Below, in pieces: positions 46,540 through 59,618 of a DNA stretch of 64,000 nt (positions within the stretch are counted from its first letter, which is position 1; each line of letters opens with the position of its first letter). The position numbers were made by a program, and so were the translations under genes. The notes under the pieces were generated by a model. It made no database searches and had not been told where the DNA came from. It saw nothing but the letters and a program-made list of their open reading frames with translations. The DNA is from Berberis thunbergii (Eukaryota > Streptophyta > Magnoliopsida > Ranunculales > Berberidaceae): the NCBI GenBank assembly GCA_003290165.1, contig QNQO01008328.1, forward strand, positions 248,001-312,000. The letters are read 5' to 3'.

Positions 46540-48450
46540 TGCAACAAATAAGACTATTTTAATTATTTTGTTGCATTCTTTCATATTACGTTGGAAACTG
46601 AGAACTAATTTTAAAAAATCTACAACATAAACCGTGCAAATTCTTAAAATTTCCCTTCGATTTTCCAAAATAAACAAAATCCAAAAAACTACTCTTAAAA
46701 TACATATTTCCAATACATAATTTTCTCTCACCTAGAAAATCTCCAATGCAAAGAAAGTTTAAGAGTAGATGTAATTTTTAGACATTTGTTGACTAAAGAC
46801 AACTCCAATGCTAGAATATATTTACTATTTAGGCACTGATGTAAACTTAGTCAAGACTCTAGATAAATGGTTATCTTTGTTGACTAAAGACAGCTCCAAT
46901 GCTAAACTATATTCAAATACCGGTCAAAAGTTAGTGAGAAATCGATAACTTACACAAAAGGATAGACTAAAGTAAAGCGGAAATTAAAATTGCACCCGCC
47001 TTTCAACTTTGTAAAAAATTCTTGGCAAAAGTTTATACTAATTTTAGTACCTTTGCACTGAAAGTGATTTAAGTTATTCTAAAATTAGAAGTCTTAAGAT
47101 TTATACTTTACTCGCAAGCCTAAATCCTTGCTTTGCATTGAAATGCTTTTACACATCAGTCTTACCTTTTGCCCATCCACCAACAATTCTTCTTTTAGTC
47201 TTTCTACTAATTTCAACAAAAATATTTCCACTCGTATCTAGCAACGCGTTCTTAGTAAAGGTTTTCCATCTCCAATGGAATTCTTATGTACAGTATATGT
47301 TGATACATTTGAATATCAATAAATGTAAATATTATTTTTTGTCATTTTTGGTATAAAAATCATAAATGCAAGATACATTTATGTGTTCGTATCCCGCTTG
47401 TGCTTCCATTTTCTGGGTAACTAGTATTGAATCGACGTTAGTCACAACGTTCATGTTTCTACTAAAAACAATTCACCTTGGACCACTCCACCACTCATTA
47501 TTTATTGGTAATGGTATCAATCAAAACTACGAAATCAATTTGATCCAATATGGAAATTCACTTCAAACAACATCAAATACACCCTAAGAATTTTCCAAAT
47601 ATGAGATAGTCACCCCAAAGGTACCTCCTAAACAGGCGAAAACTGTAAAGAGAAATTCCATCCATATGCTAGTGTATAAACAAAGATTATATATCAGATG
47701 CAACTACTAACATTTTAATTTTCATATTGTATCATGGGATTTGAATTACATAATATGCTACCAAACAGACCCAAAAAGAAAAATCTATCACATTATGATC
47801 ACAACAAACATAGCACCATACCTCCTAGACAAAGTTATCAAAGATAATATGCTTAAGTGGTTTGCCAAGTATTCAAGTTAGGGCAAGGCTTGGAATCTAC
47901 CCAAACCCGCCCAAGTAGTATCTATAGACAGTACATTCAGAGAAACTTCTAGCCTAACAGCACGTATACGTATTAGTCTAGGGGATAAGATATGAATTGA
48001 AGCAGTGGTTTGATACTTTGATTACACACTGTTTCCACACAGTGCATGGAAACACCCTGGTTAAAGCTGAACTCAGTTGGGTTTCTATGGATCACATTTG
48101 ACTTCCTTAGAAGTTGGACTACGAAGTGACTACTTTTACCTAAAATGAGACGTTATGCTACTTTTGTAAAATATGACCCCCCCAAATGCCATGCGCCTTA
48201 AAGGGATGTGACTTTTTAATGTTCAAACTAATGTCACCTTCCGAACATACATATTTTCTCTAATATTTTTTGGGAAATAATGTTGTACTACACACTTCAT
48301 GATATTTTTGCTAAAAAATGTGTCTGGAAACATGCAAAAAAGCTATTTATTGTCGTATATAAGATTTAAATTGACATTATTATCCATACTTTCGGCAAAA
48401 TAGTTTCACTAAAAAGAAAATATCCATGACCAAATTGTTTTAAAGTCAAG
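46540..48450. other. AT-rich intergenic DNA, nothing recognised
   Basis: No coding family or clear element end was seen. CAGCTCCAATGCTAAACTATAT-type sequence recurs at 46800 and 46890, a short local duplication. Confidence 0.3.
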
Positions 48451-48451
48451 A

Positions 48452-49045
48452 ATGCACGGATACGGACACGCGCGTCGTGTCGGACACTAACACGACACGC
48501 TGACTCGACAATTTTCAAAAAACTAGGACTCGATGACACGTCATATCATTTTTTTAATAAGTCAAATAAATATAAATAATAATCTAATAAAGTGCCTAGA
48601 GTGTCTTGAAGAAGATGACATTGTTGGAAGAAAAAATTAAAGTAGAGAAAAATATAGTAAAGAAAATAAGAAGCAAATGAGAGAAAAATAAGAAGCAAAG
48701 ATTAAGAAAAAACATAGAGGCTTTAATGGCTTTTTGCAATATTTGTCTTCAATCGCAATTGAAATAGTCATTCACTTCAAATGGATCAATAATCATTATA
48801 TTACGTGGTTACTTGCAAAAATCTAAAATAAAAATAAAACAAAATTGGTTTTCGAGTCTTGACTAAGTTCCGGGTGTATCGAAGGCGTATCCGACACGTT
48901 GATCACATTGACCATGTGTCTGATCCCTGTCGACACATTGACCAAGTATTCGACGGGTGTCGAAGACGTGTCGAGCGAATGTCGTGTGTCGAATACACGT
49001 CGGACACGAATACGGCAAATTTTCGAAGAGTGTGCTTCCTTGGTG
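48452..49045 (+). mobile_element. GACACG-rich dispersed element, copy 2
   Basis: The ends read AAGAATGCACGGATACGG and GAGTGTGCTTCCTT. The interior is dense in CGACACG and GTGTCGAA motifs, matching the element at 30130-30795 in opposite orientation. No ORF belongs to it with confidence. Confidence 0.5.
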
Positions 49046-49572
49046 AAGTGTGTCACCAAAACAGTGTCAAATAGCCTGCAATACTTGAAGCACTAGGCCA
49101 ACCATAGGATCTCTTCAGATTGATTGAATGTGATTCGTGTTTTGGATGCACATGGTATAGAAGTGGTTAAATCTAGATAAGGATTTGCCACATAATCCCA
49201 GATTCTCGACTACTAGCAGAAAAGATAAACCCTATTACTTCATTTAAGGGTATGTTTGATAGCCACTTTCTCAGGGAAAAGGAACCCATTCTGCCTTGAC
49301 TCCCGTGTTAAGAATGTTTGCTAGACCATAAATTTTCCATGGAATACAAACTTTGATGGAATGGAAACTTTCATGATTTGCGTAGTTTTCCTCCTCAATT
49401 CCTCCAAACCAACGAATAGAAGCCAGAGAAAATAAACCCTACACACACAACTAAACCCAATCCTCTCTTCATTCCTCTTCTTGTTGCATCACTATGTAGC
49501 CACATAGAACCAGCAGCAAGCATCACAGGTTTGTATTCCTTATTATTTTCTTCTTCTTCTATTTGATTCATC

Positions 49573-51112
49573 TCTGTGCAGGGTGTTGTTCTGATCTTGA
49601 AGGAAACCAATTTTTGAGCGAAATTCCTGAGTTTTTGGGGCAATTTAAAGATTGAAGACCTTGACTCTTGGTGGAAATCAGTTCTATGGTGCAATTCCTG
49701 CTAATTTCGGGAACCTTTTGGAGCTCGAAATGTTTAACCTTAGAGAGAATGACTGGAGTAGTGGTTTGCTAGAGGAGTTGATGAAGTTGAGTAATTTGAC
49801 TACTTTAAATTTCAGTGGGAACAAATTTTCAGGAGAAATTCCAACCAAAATTGGGGATTCAAGGGGTTTGGTGGTTCTCAATATGAGTAATTGCAGGTTT
49901 TGGGAAGGATTCCCACGAGCATTGGGAATCTATCGCAGCTGAGTACACTGGATTGGAGTCATCAAAATCTCTCTGGTGAGATCCCATTTGAGCTCTCAGG
50001 TTTGCCTAATTTGCAATATATTTCACTAGAAGAAAACATGCCCCTTAGTGATGTTCATGAAGGTTTTACCCGTTTTTTGTGTTTACATTATGTGAGTTTG
50101 TCATCGAATGCATTCTTTGGTTCAGTTCTGGGCATCTATGGTTTTCTACAATATTGTATATTTTGTCTATGTCGAAAAATGACATTTCGGGTCCTATCCC
50201 AGCGGAGCTTGGCAATTGTACTGATCTTGAAGTTTTACAGCTCCTTTCGAACGTTTAACTGTAATATACCGGCTGATCTTTCGCATCTTGTGAATTTGAA
50301 GGAGATTGATTTGGGTCAGAACAATCTTACTGGTGAAATTTTGGAGGAAATTTCGAAATGTAGGTCATTGTACTACCATTGGATGGAAATTACCTCTCTG
50401 GGCGCATACCGGAGTCAATATCGAAGCTATTGAACCTTACTGAACTCAATTTATCTGCAAACAATTTTAGTGGGATGATTCAAGAAAATTTGATTCTCAT
50501 ACCAATTTGCAACACTTGAATTTGTCGAAGAACAACCTTGAGGGTGAGATTCCTACGTTACTAGCTACTTGGTTCAATGATTCAAGTGCAATGAACCAAA
50601 ATTTATGTGGGGAGCCTTTGAATACAAAATGCGAGAACAAAATCATGGAAACAAGAAGAAGAATAAGTTGATTTTATTGATAGGTGTTACAATAGCCGGA
50701 GCCATCTTGTTATCCTTGTTATGTTGCTGCTACATATTTAGCCTTTTACGATGGCACGGATAGCTCCAAGTGACGAGAGTTGGGGAGAACAAAAAAAATC
50801 AAGCCCATGTCGTGCCAGTTCAGCTGCAGAAGGTGGTCGTGGCAGCAGAGAGAATGGTGGACCGAAAATTATCATGTACCGCACCAAGCTCACTGATGCA
50901 AAAACAGTCGAGGCAACAAGAAATTTCGATAAAGAAAATGTATTACGCAGGGAAGATATGGGCTATTGTTCAAAGCATACTTCCAGGATGGAACAGTGCT
51001 TCAATTTGCCGGCTCCCTGGTCACTCGTTAAGGAGCCTACTTTCCAGAAGAAGGCAGAATCACTAGGGAAAGTTAAACACCGAAGACTTTCCTTGGTTGG
51101 AACAACAAAAAC
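49573..51112 (+). pseudogene. LRR receptor-like kinase pseudogene (At4g36180-type)
   Basis: Fragments in three frames show consecutive leucine-rich repeats: DLEGNQFLSEIPEFLGQF; LTLGGNQFYGAIPANFGNL; NLTTLNFSGNKFSGEIP; SIGNLSQLSTLDWSHQNLSG; NIPADLSHLVNLKEIDLGQN with NLTGEI. A membrane segment (LLIGVTIAGAILLSLLCC-like, about 50665-50735) follows, then a juxtamembrane part and the kinase start ending ESLGKVKHR. The N-terminal repeats and nearly all of the kinase are absent. Frameshifts near 49650, 49905, 50450, 50640 and 50770 and small deletions rule out a functional protein. Intact members are single-pass plasma-membrane receptors of about 1100 residues. Confidence 0.85.
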
Positions 51113-51739
51113 AGTTCAATGACTATTTTCCATGTATCAATATAATAGCTTGACCATGGAATCCATTATGGTGTTTTCTCTGGAATGGATTTTGGATTCT
51201 CGAGGAAAAGGAAGGTTTTCCTCATAATCCATTCTGCGCTATCAAACAGACCTTAAGGGGCTTTAAGTGCATTCTATAAAATGAAAAATCGAAGTACGAA
51301 TCAATTCAAATACCCAAGGAAACACATACTGCTATGAAAAGATTATAAATAGGCCAAACACTTTTCAAGCCACTATGAACAACACCTACCAAACCTAAGG
51401 CTAACTAAGTTCTTGTTTCTTAATTCAAAATAGTAACCCAAACATTCACTTCATCTGCACAAACTTAAATCTCACTTATTCAACCACTGCTGAAGAGAAT
51501 CAGTAACTAATAAAAATTCTGCCTAATTTCTCTAAACACCAATTGCAAGTTTTTTTAATATTGTGTGTTAAATGATAAACTACAGAGATCAGACTGAGAC
51601 CCAAACAGATTAAAGTAGCAAAATCAATTCAATTATCAAAAAAGGAAAAAACTTGAACAAAAACGCTAAATACCTATCACATAAATACAATACAAATACC
51701 TAAAATTATAGTCAAAATCAAAAGACTAACCCTAAAACC

Positions 51740-52110
51740 TATAAACGAAAATCCCCAACACACCAACCACGAGAAACGATTGAAACTTTACCAGATTCGC
51801 AGCTTCCGCGAGAAACCTACATGCAAGAACAAAGAGAGAAGAACGGATTGAGATCGAAACAAAGGCAAAGAAGACGCAGAGTGAGAACTCCAATTGAATC
51901 AAATGAAGAGAACCCGAGAGAAACATCAAAAAGGAGGAATCTTTACCTCCTCTATGAGAAGTACGTGAGAATAAGAGCAATCTTAAGAAACCATTGTTGC
52001 TTTGGTGAGAGATCTTAAGCGACGCGTGCGGGGATTTGAAGGTCTCTCTGCTCTCCTCTGCTCTTGCTTTTGCTGGTTTTACAGAGGAAGAAACAGTCGT
52101 TTTATTTAGA
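51740..52110 (-). promoter_or_regulatory. Possible leader exons of an unidentified gene
   Basis: The minus strand has an AAATAAAA-like box near 52100 and an AG/CT-rich leader. It has splice-like sites at GAGGAG/GTAAAG (51948) and TGTAG/GTTTCTCG with a second donor CTG/GTAAAG (51792). It looks like a 5' untranslated exon set, but no coding exon follows before the receptor-kinase pseudogene. Confidence 0.3.
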
Positions 52111-52319
52111 GACTCTCTTACTGTTGTTTAGAGAGAGAGCACTGATGCGCATCGCAAGGAGGGTGGGCGGTGTTGGGCTGCCCTCACGCCCTCCTTCGCG
52201 CCGTCCCCCTCGCTCCCTAAACTTTACTCTCGAGAGATGAAAAGATAGTAGAGCCATTATAGGGAGCGAGGTGGGCTCCCTGGAATCAGGGAACATAGGA
52301 ACATTTCTTATTGTCGAGG

Positions 52320-52470
52320 AAAAGGGCGAGGAAACTAGCGCGGGGGAGGGATTTTACCACTTATTTCCCTCGAGATTCACACTAATGCGCATCTCAAAGG
52401 TGCATACATGCATCTCGAGGGGGATGAGTGGTAAAATCCCTCCCTCTCGCTGGTTTCCTTGCCATTTAGA
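52320..52470. mobile_element. Foldback MITE
   Basis: Arms at 52320-52361 and 52429-52470 are inverted copies (AGGGATTTTACCACT and its complement at the core) and extend over about 42 bp. The loop repeats ATGCGCATCTC/TGCATCTCGAG. No target duplication was read. Confidence 0.65.
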
Positions 52471-52724
52471 ATTTATGGGGAACATAGTAATGTATTGTCT
52501 CTTGTTTCTAGTTAAACTTGTTTGTTTCTAACCAAGTCATCGTTCTTCACCAATTGTCGCCGAGACTGCCTTCGTCTATGCAATAATAAACAAATATTAT
52601 TAATTTAATTTCAATTAAAATCCAAAAATGATATAAGAAAATCAAGAAATAGTTTTAAATATAAATATTTGAAAATTAAATAAACAAATAAAAATTGGTA
52701 CCTTACTTGATGACCCTTTTTTTG

Positions 52725-55700
52725 GTAAAGCATGATGCATTTAACTTAACTAAATACGGGGGATGAAGTTACAATACGAGTCTGAAAGATTGGATAGAAG
52801 TGTCTTAGTACTACATAAAATAGGCCTCCACATCCATCGCAAGTCAGTCTGTCTAGCCACCATTTTCTCTTGCAGAATTGTATGTAAGGTCCCAGAGTCT
52901 CCTAGAAGAAAACCATTCTTTCATTGCTTTGCTTGGATAAGTAGAACATCGGCTTTGACTGCAAAACATTCTGCCATGGTACTATCAAAAACTCAATCAG
53001 GAATAGTACTAGCGATCCGAGCACATACCCTATCGAAAGACATCGATTGCATAGACCCCAAAAGCTTCTTGCTAAGAAGAGGCAAAGAAGCAAGCATCAT
53101 AAGTAACCACTGTCATCTCAGGAACAAGTGAATGGGGAAAGGTTGGGAGTTCCTAGAAGGTGAATTGAGTCGATGGTGTTTGACTGCCTGGAGTTGCAGA
53201 TTGACAAGTTGCAGTCTGGACGATTGATTTTCTGGCAGAGATCCTAACAGAGGGCCATGATTAGTATGGTGGGTGGGGGGGATAAGGCTGACTATCTTTG
53301 GCAGTTGTTTCAAAGACATGAAGCAAGTATATCAGATCGTTATAATCCTTGACATAGTGAGAAAATGTGAACCATTGTTTTTGCTAGGTGGACCAAGTGA
53401 GATTGATGGATTGTGTGAACAATTATGTGGTAAACTTAAGTTTCAAAAAGATGATATGATTGCGAATGTGCCAGATAGTATTAATGACTGTCGTGAATTG
53501 CGAAAGTGTTTCGTCTTTGATAAGGGGATGTGATGAGGCGATATCCCGCGTGAATTAAAAAAATTGGGAGTCGAGTGCCTTGAGATGTTGGCATTGATCC
53601 AGTTGATAGGAAGCAGGGAAATATGCCTGAGACGCCGAATCATCGAACAAAGAAAGAACATGTGAGTGACTTTTTCGTTATGATTCTGGCAAAAGACGCA
53701 ATAATTTTCAATAAGCATGTGAATCCTGGTCAAATTGGTCATAATGGGGAGGATGTTTTGGGAGACTTTCCAGAGAATGAGAAATGCATTAGCAGGGGCT
53801 TTTATCTGTCGCATTTCTCGAGAAATTTTGGCTTGAAGTTGAGGACTATTTGGAGAGGATGTGGAAATCTCAAGATCTTTGAGTACGAAGGCCTTGGTTG
53901 CACTCTTAATCGAGAAAATACATTTTTTTGTCAAATTTCCAGATAAGAGTATATGGGGTGAGGGATGGTCATGTGGCAATATCGAGAATGTCTTTGGCCA
54001 CTGGTTGGGGAAATAAAGACATGATAAGAACAGAGTTCCAGTGTAGTGGATGCCCGTCGGAGTGACTCCAGAGGTCGGGGATCTTGTAGATGGAGTTAGA
54101 GGGAATTGGCTGAGTAGTACAATTAGCCAAATCAAACCCGGTTGACCCAGCAGTCATTCCACATATCAATTTCATTCCCTTCTAAAATTCACAAAAAGAA
54201 GTGGTGTTTCATTTTAGCAAGAACAATGAGGTTTTCGTGTCAGGCAAAGAAAGCCAAACTTGGAGGTTTCGAGAATTGAAAAATGTTCTTGGTTATGAAA
54301 TAAATTGCCTTAAGTTGCATGGTGCAAGGGTTAAGGATCATTGAGATAGCCTGCCAAATGTTTTTGCCTTTAAGGCAAGATTCTTATGTCGAATATTCAA
54401 TTCACCCATGTGACGAGGAAGAACAATATGAGCCCAGGTACAAAGATGTTTTGCATTATTATCGTTTGTCCCATTCCACCAAAAATTTCGAGTCGGGGAG
54501 TCTATTTTGGTAGTAACGGAACATGAGAGAAGAGATGTTTGCATGGTATAAACAGGTATGGAGTTGATGACAGACTTGATTATCACTGTTCTACCAGCTT
54601 AGGGTAATACATTGGCTTTCCAAGAGGAAAGCTTAGTGTTGATTTTATCCACCAAGAATTGGAAGTCCGAAGGCTTAATTTTTGAAAGAATAAGAGGCAT
54701 CCCAAGATATTTATCCTTCAAATTATAAAGCTTAGAACCAAGAATTTTGTTGATCAATTTGCCATGTTTTGGGTGAACATTAGAACTATAAAAAACAGAT
54801 GACTTATCATAGTTTACTACTTGACCGGAGGCGGGGCAATATTCTGATAATAAGTCCTTCATAGAGTGGGCCTCGGTTCTAGAGGCTCGGCAAAAGAACA
54901 TTAAATCATCAGTGTAAAGCAGACTACTAGTAGAAGGAGAGTGGTGCCATATATGAATCCCTTTAATAAGATTGTTCGTCTCAGCTTGGGCAAGCATTCG
55001 AGATAGGGCCTCAACTACCAAGATAAAAAGATATGGAGAAAGAGGGTCCCCTTGGCGAATGCCTCTAGAAGGTTTGATGCTGGGAATGGGTGAATTGAGC
55101 AGGACACATAGGGAGGAAGTGGAAATGCATTGTTCAATCATTTGAATCCAATATTCTGCGAACCTTAGTTGTCTTAGGATTTGGAGAAGAAATGACTACT
55201 CCACTTTATCATAAGCTTTGGTCATGTCAATCTTGATTATCATTCATCATTGTTTCTTTATGTGACAATGTTTAATTTGGAAAAATGTTTCATAGGCAAG
55301 AGTGACGTTATCTGATATGCAATGTCCTTTAAGGAATGCACCTTGGTTGGGGGAAATGATCTTTTCAAGATGAGGTTTTAGTCGATTTGCAAGAATTTTA
55401 GAAATGATCTTGTATATGACATTGTAAAGACCGATCAGGCAAAACTTGTCAGGAATTGTTTGATTTGAAACCTTGGGAATCAGGCTAAAAATGTCTCATT
55501 GAGTTTAGGGTCCAAGGTATGAGATGTGAAGAAATTGCCAACCACCTCTAACAATGTCCCAGTAATACTGAAAGAATAAGGCTTGGAACTTGTCCGGGCC
55601 AAGGGCTTTGTGGCTGCCCATGCTAAAGATTGTCGTCCTAATTTCTTCTTCGTCCGAACTTGAGAGAAGAGCCTCATTGTCTAAGCCATTGATGGCTGGT

Positions 55701-56870
55701 GTAAATAAGGATAGAATATTTTGGTTGGGCTCCGAATGAGAAGATTGAAATATAATTTCAAAATACCCATTGAGGATCTGACCAACCAAAACATGGGTAG
55801 ATTGCCAATTATTTGAATCGTCACGAAGTTGGAGAATGAGATTTTTCTTTCGACGAAGCAAGAAGGAGATGTGAAAGAATTTGATATTTTTGTTACCATC
55901 TTTGAGCCAGAATTCACCTGATTTATTCCTCCAAAAAGTTATTTCCTTAGATAGAGCTCTGAGATTCGGTCCTCTAGAACAAAGGTGGTAGAAGCATTAT
56001 CTAGGGAAGGGCCGAGTTTTGGAGAATGTCCAAGGCTGCAAGGGTTTCCTTTCTATTTTAATTGATGTTGCGAAAAACCTGTTTGTTCCAGCGGGTCAGT
56101 TTGTGACTAGTTTTTTCATTTTCAAGTGGAAATTATGGGACGGGGTGAGATGATGTCTAGGAGACCAAAAAGAGTTAATAAGTTGGCGACACTTCGGGTC
56201 TCTAGTCCACATGTGGAAAAATCTGAAAGGTTTGGGACTCGAGTTGCCACAGGACGTCAGTTGAAGGGAGATGGCCCTATGGTCAAAAGTAGAGGTGTGA
56301 ATAGTCCAAGCTAAGATTGTCCGAAAAAGTTTTATCCACTCGAAGGGAACTAAAAAGCGATCAAGTTTTGACGTAAGTCCATAGTGATCATTTCTTTTGT
56401 TATTCCAGGTGAATTGTGAACTGTTGATGGGGAAATCTAACAGGTTATGGGTTGTCATAAAATTTCTAATATGTTTTTCATTGGATGTTGTAACTCTCCT
56501 CCGTCCTAGTTTATCTTCCGATGCAGAAATAACATTAAGAGATCACCTATGATTACGGTAGGGACATGTTGAAGTGCATATATTTTAGAGAGAGTGTTAC
56601 AGAAAAGTGTACGGAGTGAGAGTTTGGTTCTTCGTAAGCAAAAATAATACACCAAGTATCATGAGCATAGTAACTATCAACAGTGCAGTAAAAATAATAT
56701 TTACAGGAAGAAATAATGGTAAGACCAATTCCTTCTCTCCAGAACATAACAAGGCCACCTGATAGACCAATCGCTAGTATTGAAATTTCATAACAAAGCA
56801 ATGCCTCCTAACTACATTTGTGTTAGTAGAGTTTATCTAACATGGTTGTGTTAAATAAAATGACTAGGTT
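52725..56870 (-). mobile_element. Degenerate L1-type LINE
   Basis: Minus-strand order as in plant L1 elements. Endonuclease (about 56860-56096): GLSGGLVMFWREGIGL and SQFTWNNKRNDHYGL.SKLDRF, DHRAISLQL. Reverse transcriptase (55900-54590): SHKALGPDKFQALFFQYYW, SRGIRQGDPLSPYLFILV, catalytic LLYTDDLMFF, and GMPLILSKI. zf-RVT domain (about 54135-53443): CVFCQNHNEKVTHMFFLC. RNase H-like end (about 53131-52763). Several frameshifts and stops. A short A run (ACCAAAAAAA) marks the 3' end near 52718. A target duplication was not found. The element copies itself by target-primed reverse transcription; this copy is dead. Confidence 0.87.
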
Positions 56871-56879
56871 CCTGATGCA

Positions 56880-59618
56880 GTCTTTTTTCGCTCCCTATTT
56901 TTACCTAGTCTCGCTGATCTGCTGACCTACAAAAGTAATGCACGTGAGCCAACAAACCATCGTGGGGTGGCCGATGACACTCCGATGCTAAAGTCAGGTA
57001 GGACTCTGAGGAAGGTGTAATGTTGTAACTGGAATTTTGTAGGGTACCTTAGCTTACCAACCTCATGTCATATCTATAGTGCAAGGAGTTCTAGTTCTAC
57101 CAGGCCATCAGAGTCGTAGTTTAGGAAGGAGATCTTCATGGAGATCCCTTCATAATTAGGAGTTGTGTTGTAGGAGGAAAATTCTCTGTTAGCTCTGTGC
57201 TTCTAAATACGCAGGAGATAGTTCCCAATCCAAGAGCAATTCATAGAAAATGGATTCCTTGTGTGGAAGATACTCTGGTGTTTGCTTTCTAGTTCAAAGC
57301 AAAGAGCAGTTGTAGTTGCCCGTCCAAAGTTGATTATCGAAATACTAGCCTAAAGAGTGCTTACGGGTATTGAGGAAAGTTGTGAGACGTGTGGACCTAA
57401 CATGCTGTGAGAGCTCGGGTTTGCCTGGCGGACCGCAAGTGGGAGGGCTTAGAATCGCTTGGGCCGGATCAGTGTTGGGCAGATGCTTGAGGTCGTAATT
57501 CTTCAAGATTATCATGACACGTGTACAGCTCCGGGGTGTGACCGTTTTTATGTATCATCAGCTACTCCCCCCGAGTTAGTAGGTCCTCACATCGGTTTGT
57601 TAAGTCATCTCTTGAAGGGATGCGTCATTCATGATGATTGAGTCTGAATCATTGATTGAGCCACGCGCTGCATTAATTGAACGTGTGTTGGTTCAACGAA
57701 AAAGAGGCGGGAAGCCAATCTTTACTTAGGTCATTGACTGTGTAGAGTCTGATTCTTCTACTTTCCTTGTTTTCGAAGCTACCGCTTTCATTAGAAAAGT
57801 TTGTTCATCTTCCTCATGGTTCTAGAAAACCTTCTTGATGACGCGGTCTTAGCCGAGGGCCTAGAGTTTTTCGAAGACAGGTTGTTGTCCGAACCTGGTC
57901 TTGCCGAAATCCATATGAAGTTTGGGGTCCCTGAGGAACTACCGTTGTACCTCCTGATAGGCGACCAGACGTCGATGTCACCTCCGGCTAGTTTTATCTG
58001 TTTGCACCACGAGATGCTTCAAACTGGAGTGCAATTTCCAGTTTTGGATGTGATCTGGGAGTTCTTGAACTTCTTGGGGATTTTTCCGACTCAGTTGGGG
58101 CCCAACGAATTTAGGATCATCCTCATGATTCTGCTTGGTGCTAAGCAGCTCGGCGTTAGCGTGACTCCGTGGGTGATTCAGTTGCTAACCTTTCTTTGGC
58201 TAAAGAGTAATGTTGTTTGTAAGATGAAATCACCGAGTTGCTTTGTTAAGCTACCTGATGATTTCAAGTTTTGGCAGAAATACTACTTACTGGCCCCTGC
58301 AGATTCAAAGTACTTTCAATGCAAGGGTCATCCACTCGAGCGACAGTTCAAGTCGCTTCTTAAGATAATCTTTTTTCTTGTGTATTTGATGTGTTTGATA
58401 GTGGTCGTTTAACCATCGCTTGCATTTTTCTGCAGAAAGGTTTCTCACTACTTCTCTTACCTTAGAGGAGCAAAACACCATGAAGAAGTTCTGTGTCTTG
58501 TCGAGAAAAAAGTTGTTGATGTCATAAGGGTTTCCAACTTCATTCGTAGTGGGTTGTGGGATAACCAGCATGTTGCCCCCACTCTATATCGAGAGTCGCA
58601 CATTAAGGTGGAAGATGGTGCCCCTTCTAGAAAGAAGAAGGCTACTAGGTCCAAAGCTTATGTACTGTCTAATGTGGAGGAGTTGTCTAAGACTCTTGCC
58701 TCCTTCGTGAGGAAGAGGCCTCACATTAGAACCGGTCCGTCTTTGGCGCAACTTGCACCGGTGAAGGGGGAGCGCGAGTCTACTAGACCTGTTGAGGCGG
58801 AAACTTATGTTTTCAGATTGGAGAAGGATTACCTTCGATTGGCAGGAGTTGTAGACTGGTCGGACCTTAGTGACACGCAGGTCGAGGCTCTGAATGACCG
58901 TCTTGTGCAGGTTGCAATGGCTGGTTCCGCTTATGCTGATTCGCGTGAGGACGCTCCGATAGAAGGCTCTTATGAGGATTTGCCTGAGGTGGTAAAATTT
59001 GATCGCCCCATAGTTGCTTCAACTGATAGTGGCCATGGTACCGGCCGTGTCTCTTGCAGTCCGCATTGCTCACCATCTTGCTTTAGGCCTCAACTAGAGG
59101 TGTTGGAGGATCTTTTGGATACTTCGTTGTCTTCTCTCCCTTCGGATCCCATTGAGCCGTCTTGCAAAAAAAAGGGTTGCTGTTGTTGACAAGGGAAATG
59201 TTACGAAAAAAAGCTTGAGGATGGTGGCGACCATGAAGGGCGGTGCCCACATAGTTCCCGATCAAGGAAAGTTGTATTCGGGCGCACAGATAAACTTGTT
59301 TGTACTGGATTTGGTGAAGCTGAGTTCACAGGTCTGGCATTGAGAGGTGGACGTAGAGTATGCTTGGAGGAAGCATATAAGCAGGCATCACAGCTGGCTA
59401 ATGGATCACGCTCCAAAAACCAAGGAGGATTCGTTGGAAGGGTGTATAGATAAGGGCTTGAAGTACCTTATGATGGGTATGTCTCATTTGAGCCACGCGG
59501 ACTCGTGAGAGAGTATACACCTTGGAATGTGTCTTTTCACATATGCAGATGTTGTATTCTGATGCGCATCATGAAATTGAGCGGCTTAATAAGCATGCCA
59601 AAGAGAAGCGGCTAGATC
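56880..59618 (+). mobile_element. Retroelement carrying a Transposase_28-like ORF
   Basis: 56880-57800 has GACACTCCGATGC and TAAAGTCAGG stretches common in the leader of plant retroelements. The coding part follows. The element is cut on the right at 59619 by the LTR of another retrotransposon. Its left limit against the LINE is approximate. No terminal repeats were identified. Confidence 0.5.
57816..59189 (+). pseudogene. Transposase_28-like (plant retroelement) protein, two exons
   Basis: Exon 1 begins at ATG 57816 (MVLENLLDDAVLAEGLEFF) and holds the core typical of the plant Transposase_28 family (PF04195): FPVLDVIWEFLNFLGIFPTQ, LGPNEFRIILMILL. The frame runs into an apparent intron with TTTCTGCAG at 58427-58435. 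Exon 2 (58436 onward) reads RKVSHYFSYLRGAKHHEEVL and continues without a break into a basic, then acidic tail to a TGA at 59187-59189. That stop is reached through a frameshift in an A run near 59166; the other frame continues to about 59343. The family's molecular role is poorly known. I infer a gag-like or accessory retroelement protein. Confidence 0.6.

Noticed and set aside
54338..56314. Plus-strand ORFs over the LINE
   Set aside because: They are antisense shadows of endonuclease and RT frames that show catalytic motifs on the minus strand.
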